Position numbers and translations under genes: made by a program. Shown one piece after another: positions 47,749-55,690 of a stretch of 64,000 nt of DNA (position 1 is the first letter of the stretch; each line of letters starts with the position of its first letter). Below the pieces are notes generated by a model. The model did not search any database, was not told the origin of the DNA, and saw only the letters and a list, made by a program, of their open reading frames with translations. Origin of the DNA: Catenovulum sediminis (GTDB lineage Bacteria > Pseudomonadota > Gammaproteobacteria > Enterobacterales > Alteromonadaceae). The stretch spans positions 868,001 through 932,000 of the forward strand of contig NZ_CP041660.1 of NCBI RefSeq assembly GCF_007289895.1, in the 5' to 3' direction.

Positions 47749-49371
47749 CGCCGCTACCTGCTTGTGATTTTAATGCATTTAGGCGCATCTTTTTGCGGCC
47801 AAATAAGCGTTCCGCAACCTTGCCTTCACTTAAACATTTGTCGACCAATTGCTGAGACTCCAGCATTTGCGCATCATCATCGTTGTAAGAAATGCCCATA
47901 AAGTAGGCAAACCAAGGTTCCATCCCCAGTGCATAAACAAAGACTTGCTCGGGGTTTAATATATCGACAATTTTGGCTGCTGAGGCAAAACCTGAGCCAT
48001 TAAAGCGCCTCGATTCATTTGCTTGTTTGCTAATGGGTTGGGTTAATAAAGGGCCATACAACCAACGCATTGGACCTCCGGTGCACTCCATGCCAATAAA
48101 TAAAATATCAATCCTGCCAATATGTGATTTAATCTTGTCGTACAGTTCAGCTTCTAAATTAGAAGAATCAGCAGCTGAGACAATTGTGCGCCCCTGAATA
48201 TTGATCAGCCAAGCCGCTTTACTTCGAATATTAACGTCGGCATGTTCGCCTAAAAATGGGAGTGCACAGATGTAACCATCTGAAATTGGCACTTTCTCCA
48301 TATCTTCCAACTCAACTACCTGAGCAAAACCCAAGTTTTGCAACATCAATTTTATTGAAGGATCGGCCAGACTCCCCCATTATTTTTAGGGACTAAAATA
48401 GCTTTAACCTTGTGTTTAATTTGCAGCAAGGTTTCGATGCATAAGTGATCCATATGGGTATGAGTGATCATGACATAGTCGACCACGGCTGGCAGATCTG
48501 CAAAGGTAAATTTTTGCCGGTTATCTTCGTCATTTTGGTACGCGAGAACAGGATCGATAACACAACAGATATCTTTACTTTCAATTAACACACCCGCATG
48601 TCCGATATATTCAACCCGTACCCCCTCATCACTATACGGCGCTCGAATTGGCGGGGCTTGCTGCGTAAACAGCTCGCTGAACTTTTTGCCGCCACGAAAA
48701 TCGCAATCATCAGGTAATAGCTTATTTAGCGCAGCAAGCGACATCGGCACTTCACGCATTTTAAATAAAGCCTGACAAAACGCATGGCTAAAGGGCACAG
48801 TAATTTGACAATGGTTCGCATCGGCGAGCCTAGGCGTGCTGAGCACAAATGGACGTTTATCACTGGCTAAATCGCCAAAACATAAAGTTTGTTTACTCTT
48901 TTTAAATAAGGGGCTTAAATATAACAAGCCTTCAATTAAACGATACGACACTTGATTATTTAAGTCATAAACCAACTCAACGTAACCTTTTAGGTTGTCT
49001 GGTATTTTTTCATATAAACCTTCTAGACTTTCTCCATTTGCTTCAGCCAGCAATAGTTGGTCAAGCTGCTTTAAGCTCTTTGCAAATTCATATAAATCAC
49101 TTAATTGATTCTGACTCTGCTCAAGTAATGACAACATAGCCTCCACCTGCTGCTCATCACAATTTACAATTGAACTGCCAACCATACTCTTGAGCTTTGC
49201 AGCCTGCGCGTGCAATTTGGCATTAGCGATAAACGACTGCATTAAGCGCGTGTGATGATTGGCTAAATTCATGGCAGCCGGTGCTGGCGCTAATAAATAG
49301 GGCCACATGTACCACTGGTTAAAGAGGGGTTCAAAATAAACATCAGGTCGTAAATATACAGGGGTACTCAT
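47738..49371 (-). pseudogene. MBL-fold metallohydrolase (UlaG-like) of the NRPS operon, frameshifted
   Basis: Two adjoining frames encode one 544-residue protein. The first has an unusual N-terminal helical region (about 1-230), then a metallo-beta-lactamase fold: VEYIGHAGVLIES and the zinc motif THTHMDHL. The second continues PISDGYICALPFLGEHAD, ILFIGMECTGGP and the C-terminal part. The break lies at G5 (C5 at 48374-48378); six G give KNNGGSLADPSIKLMLQN in one frame. The gene starts three bases after the MetA-like stop and ends inside the start of the synthetase (ATGCAAGCTAA overlap), so it is a fixed part of this operon. Hydrolytic release or editing of the carrier-bound acyl product is conceivable but unproven. 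Confidence 0.8.
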
Positions 49372-49374
49372 GGT

Positions 49375-50241
49375 TTAACTCTCAAATTGTAGCGCTTTGG
49401 GCGGTAATGCTTGATGGTTTAGTTCGCGTACGCGCGCAAACCAGTCGGTAAAAATATTGATTGAATCGGCTAGCCAATAACTGCTGTCTGCTGTTTTATT
49501 TGTAATAGATGCAGTCAAACCAACCGGCGGATCCACATCATTACGCGCCTGATCGCGCACCCATTCTTGCTGCAGTCTTTGCGATGTGTATTCGGGGTGA
49601 CTCAGACACATGGTTAGTAAGCCATTTCGTGTAGCGAAATGGGTTGTGCCTAATTGCGGCGATTGATAAATGGGTAATACGTCCCCCTTGTTAATCAACA
49701 ATTCTAAATCTTGCTGTGAAAAAGAGGCATAGGTACTAAAAGGGTTGTAACCGAACGTACTAGATGTGTTTGCTGAAATATTTGTTGCGATATTTGTTGT
49801 GATACTTGTTGCGTTGTTTATTGCGTTATTTGTTGCGATAAGAGGATAAACGCCAAAGATTTTAGAGCTGTGCTGTTTTTTGTCGACACCAATCAATTTT
49901 GCCAGCGCCATCGCCCCCCAACAAAGCCCCAACACAGGTATTTGTCTTTGCATGAGTTGCTGTACTATCGTTATAAGCTCTTGCCAGTAGACAACTTCTT
50001 CAAACGGCAACAACTCGACTGGTGCCCCTGTGACAATCACTGCATCTAACTCTGCCAGTTTGATAGATGAAAAAAAACTATAGTCACTCAGGCTTGAATT
50101 GGCACTTTGATAACTTTTATCCGTTAACCGGATCCAACGACAATTCACCTTGATATCTAGCTGTCCAAATAATGCCAATAGCTCTTGCTGATAACATTCT
50201 GGGTTTGGCATCAGATTGATAACACCCAAACGTAAACACAT
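49375..50241 (-). CDS. MetA-family homoserine O-acyltransferase-like protein
   Basis: The 288-residue protein is of the MetA fold (class I glutamine-amidotransferase-like): GVINLMPNPECYQQELL, LDAVIVTGAPVELLPFEEV with YWQEL, the nucleophile elbow GLCWGAMALA and LSHPEYTSQRLQQEWVRD with the catalytic His. It is the first gene of the NRPS operon and carries an Asn/Thr/Ala/Ile-rich insert coded by a 12-base repeat. Standard MetA makes O-succinyl- or O-acetylhomoserine for methionine. As an operon partner it could instead supply an acylated amino acid to the adenylation domain or transfer an acyl group. The ATG has GAGGGG six bases upstream. Role inferred from context. Confidence 0.82.
   Translation of the reverse strand: MCLRLGVINLMPNPECYQQELLALFGQLDIKVNCRWIRLTDKSYQSANSSLSDYSFFSSIKLAELDAVIVTGAPVELLPFEEVVYWQELITIVQQLMQRQIPVLGLCWGAMALAKLIGVDKKQHSSKIFGVYPLIATNNAINNATSITTNIATNISANTSSTFGYNPFSTYASFSQQDLELLINKGDVLPIYQSPQLGTTHFATRNGLLTMCLSHPEYTSQRLQQEWVRDQARNDVDPPVGLTASITNKTADSSYWLADSINIFTDWFARVRELNHQALPPKALQFES
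49768..49839 (-). repeat. 12-bp coding tandem repeat in the MetA-like gene (6 copies)
   Basis: Six imperfect 12-base units, consensus ATCGCAACAAAT on the minus strand, encode tetrapeptides of the type I-A-T-N. They are in frame, so the repeat adds 24 residues of Asn/Thr-rich linker between the elbow half and the His half of the fold. Copy number could vary between strains. Confidence 0.85.
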
Positions 50242-50620
50242 CGCCAGCCCCTCTTTTTATTATTTTTTTACTTACTTGCAATTTCATAAAGTGAATAAAA
50301 ATGCATCACGCTTTTTTCGAGGTTACTGTGTTTTTAGCCAAATTACTGCAATTTTATTGCTGCATACGTATGCAATTCTTTATACAAATGTTAACGGTAC
50401 ACGCATCTACCTTTTTGCTTTATGATGCTTAAAAGACGCGCAAACCTGTTTCAAACAAAAAAGACAAACAGCTGATATAAAAGACATTTAAACGATAAAA
50501 ATTAAATATAGCTTTTACCATTGCAGAGAAAGCCGAAAAATATTTATTTTCAGTTTATTTACACTTTAAATTGTATGTTTAACAGGATGTAGCTAAGCAA
50601 CTTAAATAAGGAGTACGCTT
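50242..50620. other. Divergent intergenic region of the NRPS and RND operons
   Basis: About 380 AT-rich bases hold the promoters of both operons. It includes a perfect 14-base palindrome at 50361-50374. I see no convincing gene; the open frame at 50216-50425 overlaps the MetA-like start and has no recognisable product. Confidence 0.5.
50361..50374. promoter_or_regulatory. Palindromic candidate operator
   Basis: TGCATACGTATGCA is a perfect palindrome lying between the divergent NRPS and RND operons, 120 bases before the MetA-like start and about 250 before the RND adaptor start. It has the size of a TetR- or MarR-type half-site pair. No regulator gene is adjacent. Confidence 0.4.
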
Positions 50621-51829
50621 GTGAACATATGGCATAGAATTCCACTTGCTTTGAAAATACTGATACCTGGGATCGCGGTGGTGCTTGTGGTTGCAAACGC
50701 CAAACCCAAACCAGAACCTGCGCCATTTGAACCACCCGAGGTGGTCAAAACGCGAGTAAAAACTGTGGCGGTCGATGCAAAAAGCCATGTGGTCACAGTT
50801 ACAACCCAAGGCACAGTAGAAGCGATTCGACGATCGCAGTTAATGCCTCAAGTGAGTGGTAAAATTACTTATGTTGCGGATGCTTTTGCTGACGGTGGTC
50901 ATTTTACTGCGCAGCAAACTTTACTGAAAATAGATGATTCTGATTACAAGCTTGCCGTGGTTTCAGCCAAAGCTGAACTGGCAGAAGCTAAAATGCAACT
51001 GGCAACCGAACAAGCGCTGTCTAAAGAAGCCGCGAAGCAATGGCAAGATCTAGGCGACCCAGATGCAAATCAACTTTTTAAACGCAAACCACAGCTCATT
51101 GCCGCTCAGGCAAAAGTAGCGGCTGCGCAAGCAAGGTTAGAAAAAGCCAATTTGGATCTAACACGAACCACTATCAGTCTGCCTTTTGCTGGCAGAATCG
51201 AATCAACATCGGTGGGTGTCGGGCAGTTTGTGACAAGTGGCAGTCCACTGGCACAAATACTGGATACCAGCCAACTACAAGTAAAGTTGCCGTTGACAGA
51301 GCAGCAAGCATCTTTGATTGCATTACCCAATACAACTGAGTTTGAACAAAAAAATAAGCAAAATCCTGTTTTATTAACAGCGCACTTTGGCGGCAAAAAA
51401 CACCAGTGGAGTGCGCATATTAGTCGCACTTCCGCCAAAATAGACAATAAAACGCGCATGCTTGATTTGATTGTTGATATTCCAGCGCACGCGCAAATAT
51501 CAAACTACCAACTGCCATTATTGATTGGCTTATTTGTCGAAGCCAATATTTCCAGTAAACCAATCGAAAAACTCATCGAACTGCCAAAAGATGCGCTGTT
51601 TAAACGTAATCAAATTTATTTGATTGGTCAAAACGAACAGGTTAAACAAGCAGAAGTACAGGTAATTGCTCGCACAGATAAACATGTGTGGATTAGCAGC
51701 GAACAACTGCAAAATGGCGACCAAGTTATTATTAACAAGCTTGGATTTTTATCACCCGGCACAGCCGTTGAAGCTGAGACGACTCGATTAAAAGTAGCAC
51801 AGAAAAACCAGGCAGCGGGTGAGTTATGA
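50621..51829 (+). CDS. RND efflux periplasmic adaptor (HlyD/AcrA family)
   Basis: The 402-residue protein begins with a membrane helix (IPLALKILIPGIAVVLVVAN), a Pro-rich stalk, a lipoyl-like half (QGTVEAIRRSQLMPQVSGKI), a coiled-coil hairpin (AAKQWQDLGD...AQAKVAAAQARLEKANLDL) and the second lipoyl half (TISLPFAGRIESTSVGVGQF). A barrel and membrane-proximal domain end it. It starts at a GTG with AAGGAG eight bases upstream. Its stop overlaps the permease ATG (ATGA). It bridges the inner-membrane pump to an outer-membrane channel; no TolC gene is present here, so a common TolC is assumed. Confidence 0.95.
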   Translation: MNIWHRIPLALKILIPGIAVVLVVANAKPKPEPAPFEPPEVVKTRVKTVAVDAKSHVVTVTTQGTVEAIRRSQLMPQVSGKITYVADAFADGGHFTAQQTLLKIDDSDYKLAVVSAKAELAEAKMQLATEQALSKEAAKQWQDLGDPDANQLFKRKPQLIAAQAKVAAAQARLEKANLDLTRTTISLPFAGRIESTSVGVGQFVTSGSPLAQILDTSQLQVKLPLTEQQASLIALPNTTEFEQKNKQNPVLLTAHFGGKKHQWSAHISRTSAKIDNKTRMLDLIVDIPAHAQISNYQLPLLIGLFVEANISSKPIEKLIELPKDALFKRNQIYLIGQNEQVKQAEVQVIARTDKHVWISSEQLQNGDQVIINKLGFLSPGTAVEAETTRLKVAQKNQAAGEL

Positions 51830-54800
51830 GTAAATTAATAGACTGGTTTGCGCGCAATTCAGTGGCAGCCAACTTACTCATGTTGGCTATTTTTATCGGT
51901 GGCTATGTCGGGATTCAAGAAGTAGAAAAAGAAGTATTTCCGGCAACCGAGGTAAACATGGTGAATATCAACATGAGTTATCTGGGCGCGGGTCCAAGAG
52001 AAGTTGAACAACAAATCGTGACACGTATTGAAGAAGCAATTGCCGACTTACCGGGCATTTTCCAGATCCGATCTACCGCACGAAATGGCAGCGCCAATGT
52101 CGCGGTTGAAATCATTGAAGGTTATCCGATTAAAGACATACTGGCCGATATCAAAATGCGAGTGGATGCAATCAATACTTTTCCGTCTAATACTGAAAGG
52201 CCTATTATTAATCAACAAATTTATCGCGTGCCGCTGATGTTTTTTACCCTTTCAGGCAATGCGAATGATGCTCTGATGAAAGCCAGAGCGCAGCAAATTG
52301 CAGATGAAATGGCATTATTAGAGGGGGTTTCGTATGTGCGTTACACAGGCACAAAAGCAGATGAAGTGAGCATTGAAGTTTCCGAGTATCAACTTAGAAA
52401 ATATCAGCTCACCTTTGATCAAGTGGCGCAAGCAATTCGCAGCTCATCCCTAAATTTACCCGCCGGCAATATCAAAACGCAAGTCGGTAACATTCAAATC
52501 CAAACCCGCAACCAAGCTTATAGTGCCGAGCAGTTTGCCGATATCGTGATTTTATCCAGTCTGGATGGCCAAGAAATCAAACTAGGCGATATCGCAAAAA
52601 TCACAGATGGCTTTACCGAAGATGATTTAGAAGTCTATTTTAATGGCGAAAAAGCGATTGATTTTCAGGTTATGATCAGCGACCAACCCGATCTGTTTGC
52701 CGGCACTGAGAATGCGCGTAACTATCTATTAGATTTACAAAATAATTTACCGCCCGGTATGCACATCGATATCAACTATGAAATGAAAGAATTATTCGAT
52801 AGCCGTTTAACCTTGTTGAGTGATAACGCTTTAGGGGGTTTAGCGCTGGTATTTTTGATTTTAGTCTTGTTCTTGCGGCCCGCTTTAGCGCTCTGGGTCT
52901 GTATTGGTATTGCAACGGCATTTGCTGGCACACTTTGGTTGTTAACCTACTTTGATATCACGATAAACATGTTTTCGATGTTCGCATTTTTAATTGTATT
53001 AGGTATTGTGGTAGATGATGCGATTGTCGTTGCCGAGAGCATTTACAGTGAACAAAGCAAAACAAATACAAACAGGTTAGATGCTTCTGTCATTGGCACT
53101 CAAGCCGTGTTGAAACCCGTTATTTTAGCCGTTTTAAGTACCATTATCTTATTCGCGCCAATGTTATTTGTGCCCATGGATGTTGAGCCTTTTACCCATT
53201 CAATCTTTTTTGTCGTCGCCTTGAGCCTGATTTTTTCACTGGTTGAATGTTTATTAATACTGCCTGCGCATTTAGCGCACTTAAAAGCTGAAAAACCAAG
53301 TAACAACTTACTGTTAAAAACATTACAGCAAGTAAGACATCACTTCGCCAACAAGCTGGATTATCTTGCACAACAGATTTACGGTGCAAAAATGCAAAGC
53401 ATGATAAACAAAAGTGGTGCTACACTAACTGTATTCGCATTAGCGTTTGCACTCAGTGTGGCGACCTATACAGGTGGTTGGCTGAACACCAGCTTTTTCC
53501 CGAACATTCCACAAAGCTTTATTGCAGTCAACGTGGATTTACCGGAAGCCGCGCCGTATAGCGAAGCAAAGCGCATTGCACAGCATATAGATAAAATGGC
53601 GCACCAACTGCAACAGGATGAAACCCTGTTAGCCGCCAACGACAACATGCCTTTTGTAACTGAAATTAAAACCACTTCACGCATGGGCAATGCCAATATA
53701 TTTGTCGGTTTGGAAATACCCGAACATCGCATAGTCCCGATGCAACAGGTATCGCAAAGACTGGAAGAGCTCATTGGCCCACTACCAGAAGCCAAAAACT
53801 ATTCTTTGGCATTTAGTTTTGGCGGCAATCAGTCTGACATATTTTTGAATATGAATATTGCGGCAAACGATATGCAAAGCCAGCAACAAGCGGTAAATGA
53901 TATCAAACAAACACTGGCCAGCTATCCGGGTGTGCACAATGTCCGTACCAGTTTGGAATCTGAAAAAATCGAAGTTGAATTATCTATCAAAGAACATGCC
54001 GAAACGCTGGGGATTAACTTGGCTTTAATCGCCAGACAAGTCAGACAAGCGATTTATGGTGAAGAAGTGCAACGCATCCCAAGAGGGAAAGAAGATGTGC
54101 GTGTCATGCTTAAATACCCTAAAGAAAACCGCCTCAGTTTACAACAAATTTATAATATGCGGATCCGCACAGCAGACGGCACAGAAGTACCTATTGGCAG
54201 TGTCGCGGATATTAAGCTGGTGCCGGGTTTTAGCCAAATAGAACGTGTTGACCGCAGACGTAACATTGAAATAACCGCAGATGTCAAAGAAGGTCATGAT
54301 GCCAATGCCATTACCCAGCAAATGCTCAAAGACAATTTAGCCGACTGGCAAATTAAATATGTGGGTCTGAACCTCAGCACAGACGGAAATTTACGAGCAC
54401 AACAGGAGTTTACCCAAGGTTTATACAGTAATTTATTATTTGCATTAGCCATAGCCTATGCCTTGATGGCGATTGCTTTTCGCTCTTATTGGGAACCACT
54501 TTTAATTCTGACCGCAGTCCCCTTTGGTTTTATGGGGGCAATATGGGGACATTTATTATTAGATTTGGATATCAGTATGATGTCATTTTTCGGCTTTTTA
54601 GCCTGCGCCGGGGTGGTCGTGAATGACAATCTGGTATTATTGACACGACTTAAAGAATTAGTAAAACAGGGCATTGAAATAAAACAAGCCGTTTTGCAAG
54701 CCGGCAGGGATAGATTTAGAGCAATTGTTTTAACCTCATTAACCACCTTTATCGGTTTGATGCCGATATTATTTGAAAAGAGCAACCAAGCTCAGTTTTT

Positions 54801-54969
54801 AATCCCAATGGTGGTCGCTCTATCATTTGGTGTGTTATTTGCCTCGGTCGTGACACTTATTTTTGTCCCAACTTTGTACTGGCAAGGTTATAAAATATCT
54901 TGTGCATGTAAAGCATTTTGGCAAAAAATAAAAGGCACTGCGGTAAGCCGAAAAAGCTATTCTCAGTAA
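51826..54969 (+). CDS. RND efflux permease (AcrB/MdtF-like superfamily)
   Basis: The 1047-residue inner-membrane proton antiporter has the expected length and layout: an N-terminal helix (NSVAANLLMLAIFIGGYVGI), two large periplasmic halves and twelve helices. The conserved TM4 aspartates are in VLGIVVDDAIVVAES. The second repeat carries GFLACAGVVVNDNLVLL and GFMGAIWGHLL, and the end has SLTTFIGLMPILFEKSNQAQ. It forms a pump with the overlapping adaptor gene. It sits between two biosynthetic operons and could export their product or protect the producer; general drug or lipid efflux is the alternative. Confidence 0.95.
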   Translation: MSKLIDWFARNSVAANLLMLAIFIGGYVGIQEVEKEVFPATEVNMVNINMSYLGAGPREVEQQIVTRIEEAIADLPGIFQIRSTARNGSANVAVEIIEGYPIKDILADIKMRVDAINTFPSNTERPIINQQIYRVPLMFFTLSGNANDALMKARAQQIADEMALLEGVSYVRYTGTKADEVSIEVSEYQLRKYQLTFDQVAQAIRSSSLNLPAGNIKTQVGNIQIQTRNQAYSAEQFADIVILSSLDGQEIKLGDIAKITDGFTEDDLEVYFNGEKAIDFQVMISDQPDLFAGTENARNYLLDLQNNLPPGMHIDINYEMKELFDSRLTLLSDNALGGLALVFLILVLFLRPALALWVCIGIATAFAGTLWLLTYFDITINMFSMFAFLIVLGIVVDDAIVVAESIYSEQSKTNTNRLDASVIGTQAVLKPVILAVLSTIILFAPMLFVPMDVEPFTHSIFFVVALSLIFSLVECLLILPAHLAHLKAEKPSNNLLLKTLQQVRHHFANKLDYLAQQIYGAKMQSMINKSGATLTVFALAFALSVATYTGGWLNTSFFPNIPQSFIAVNVDLPEAAPYSEAKRIAQHIDKMAHQLQQDETLLAANDNMPFVTEIKTTSRMGNANIFVGLEIPEHRIVPMQQVSQRLEELIGPLPEAKNYSLAFSFGGNQSDIFLNMNIAANDMQSQQQAVNDIKQTLASYPGVHNVRTSLESEKIEVELSIKEHAETLGINLALIARQVRQAIYGEEVQRIPRGKEDVRVMLKYPKENRLSLQQIYNMRIRTADGTEVPIGSVADIKLVPGFSQIERVDRRRNIEITADVKEGHDANAITQQMLKDNLADWQIKYVGLNLSTDGNLRAQQEFTQGLYSNLLFALAIAYALMAIAFRSYWEPLLILTAVPFGFMGAIWGHLLLDLDISMMSFFGFLACAGVVVNDNLVLLTRLKELVKQGIEIKQAVLQAGRDRFRAIVLTSLTTFIGLMPILFEKSNQAQFLIPMVVALSFGVLFASVVTLIFVPTLYWQGYKISCACKAFWQKIKGTAVSRKSYSQ

Positions 54970-54977
54970 ATGTTCAA

Positions 54978-54997
54978 CTGGCCGCCCATACGGCCAG
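54978..54997. terminator. Hairpin between the RND pump and the heme oxygenase gene
   Basis: CTGGCCG (54978-54984) pairs with CGGCCAG (54991-54997), loop CCCATA. It lies between two converging genes. No T-run follows, so termination is uncertain. Confidence 0.5.
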
Positions 54998-55009
54998 CTT
55001 AGCGTTATA

Positions 55010-55069
55010 TTACTCTGCCTTTTGCTCTGTATTTTGCTCTGAATTTGACTCTGTATTTTATTCTGTATT
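55010..55069 (-). repeat. 12-bp tandem repeat at the 3' end of the heme oxygenase gene (5 copies)
   Basis: Five contiguous 12-base units, typically AATACAGAGCAA, code for N-T-E-Q type tetrapeptides in the heme oxygenase frame. The first unit has TAA where others have CAA or TCA, so the protein stops there; the last unit also ends in TAA. The array looks like a former acidic tail cut short by a point mutation. Confidence 0.85.
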
Positions 55070-55690
55070 ATAAATGCTGACTTTGCAGACTTTGTGCCGG
55101 CATTCAAACCAGTTAATTAACTGGTTAAAGCACGCTAATGCAGCATTTATGACCGCTTGTTGATTGATTGCACTGTTTTTTGAAAACTGATCTAAGCTGC
55201 TTTTCCAAGTCAACCAACACTCCGCGGCCTGTGCGCTTTGAGTCTGATAATAATTAAACCTATAGCGTGACTTTAAAGGCGACTTTTGTAGCTTTCTAAT
55301 AATAAAACGTGCGCCCATTTGCGAGCCGGTTAAGACATAACTGTACCCCAAATAGTGTTCAATGGATTTGATTTCAGGCAGAGGTATCAGTATTGCAGGT
55401 TTTAGTTGATAGTTAAATTGACTGACTTCTGTTTCTAAGGCCGCCAGATGGCATTCAATCCGTGCAAATGCAGGAATGTTTAACTGACGTTCCGCTTGTT
55501 TAAACACAGCGACCCATGCTTTTAAGCAGTGATAAAAATACAGGATAGTCGTTTCGTACTGTAACGGCGTGAGATCCGCAGACAGTAAATTCTGCAGTAC
55601 AGTCACTTGATCCAACCTTGCATGATAACAACTGGTATCACACTTCAACTGTTGACTAAGTGGCACTAGGTTTTTTAATATGTTGTTCAA
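55058..55690 (-). CDS. bphO: Biliverdin-producing heme oxygenase (BphO-like)
   Basis: Heme oxygenase opens heme to biliverdin, the chromophore of bacteriophytochromes. The product has the proximal-histidine segment CYHARLDQ and the distal-helix segment YLGYSYVLTGSQMGARF, corresponding to Y-L-Y-V-L-E-G-S-x-x-G in the family. It overlaps the 3' end of the phytochrome gene, so the chromophore enzyme and its receptor are coupled. The frame is open to an ATG at 55750; I prefer the TTG at 55690 (GCGAG upstream) or the GTG at 55666, which give about 200-210 residues, the family's usual length. The tail ends in an interrupted 12-base repeat. Confidence 0.8.
   Translation of the reverse strand: MNNILKNLVPLSQQLKCDTSCYHARLDQVTVLQNLLSADLTPLQYETTILYFYHCLKAWVAVFKQAERQLNIPAFARIECHLAALETEVSQFNYQLKPAILIPLPEIKSIEHYLGYSYVLTGSQMGARFIIRKLQKSPLKSRYRFNYYQTQSAQAAECWLTWKSSLDQFSKNSAINQQAVINAALACFNQLINWFECRHKVCKVSIYNTE

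Noticed and set aside
50579-50814. Two minus-strand frames overlapping the RND adaptor start
   Set aside because: Antisense shadows of the adaptor gene with unlikely composition.
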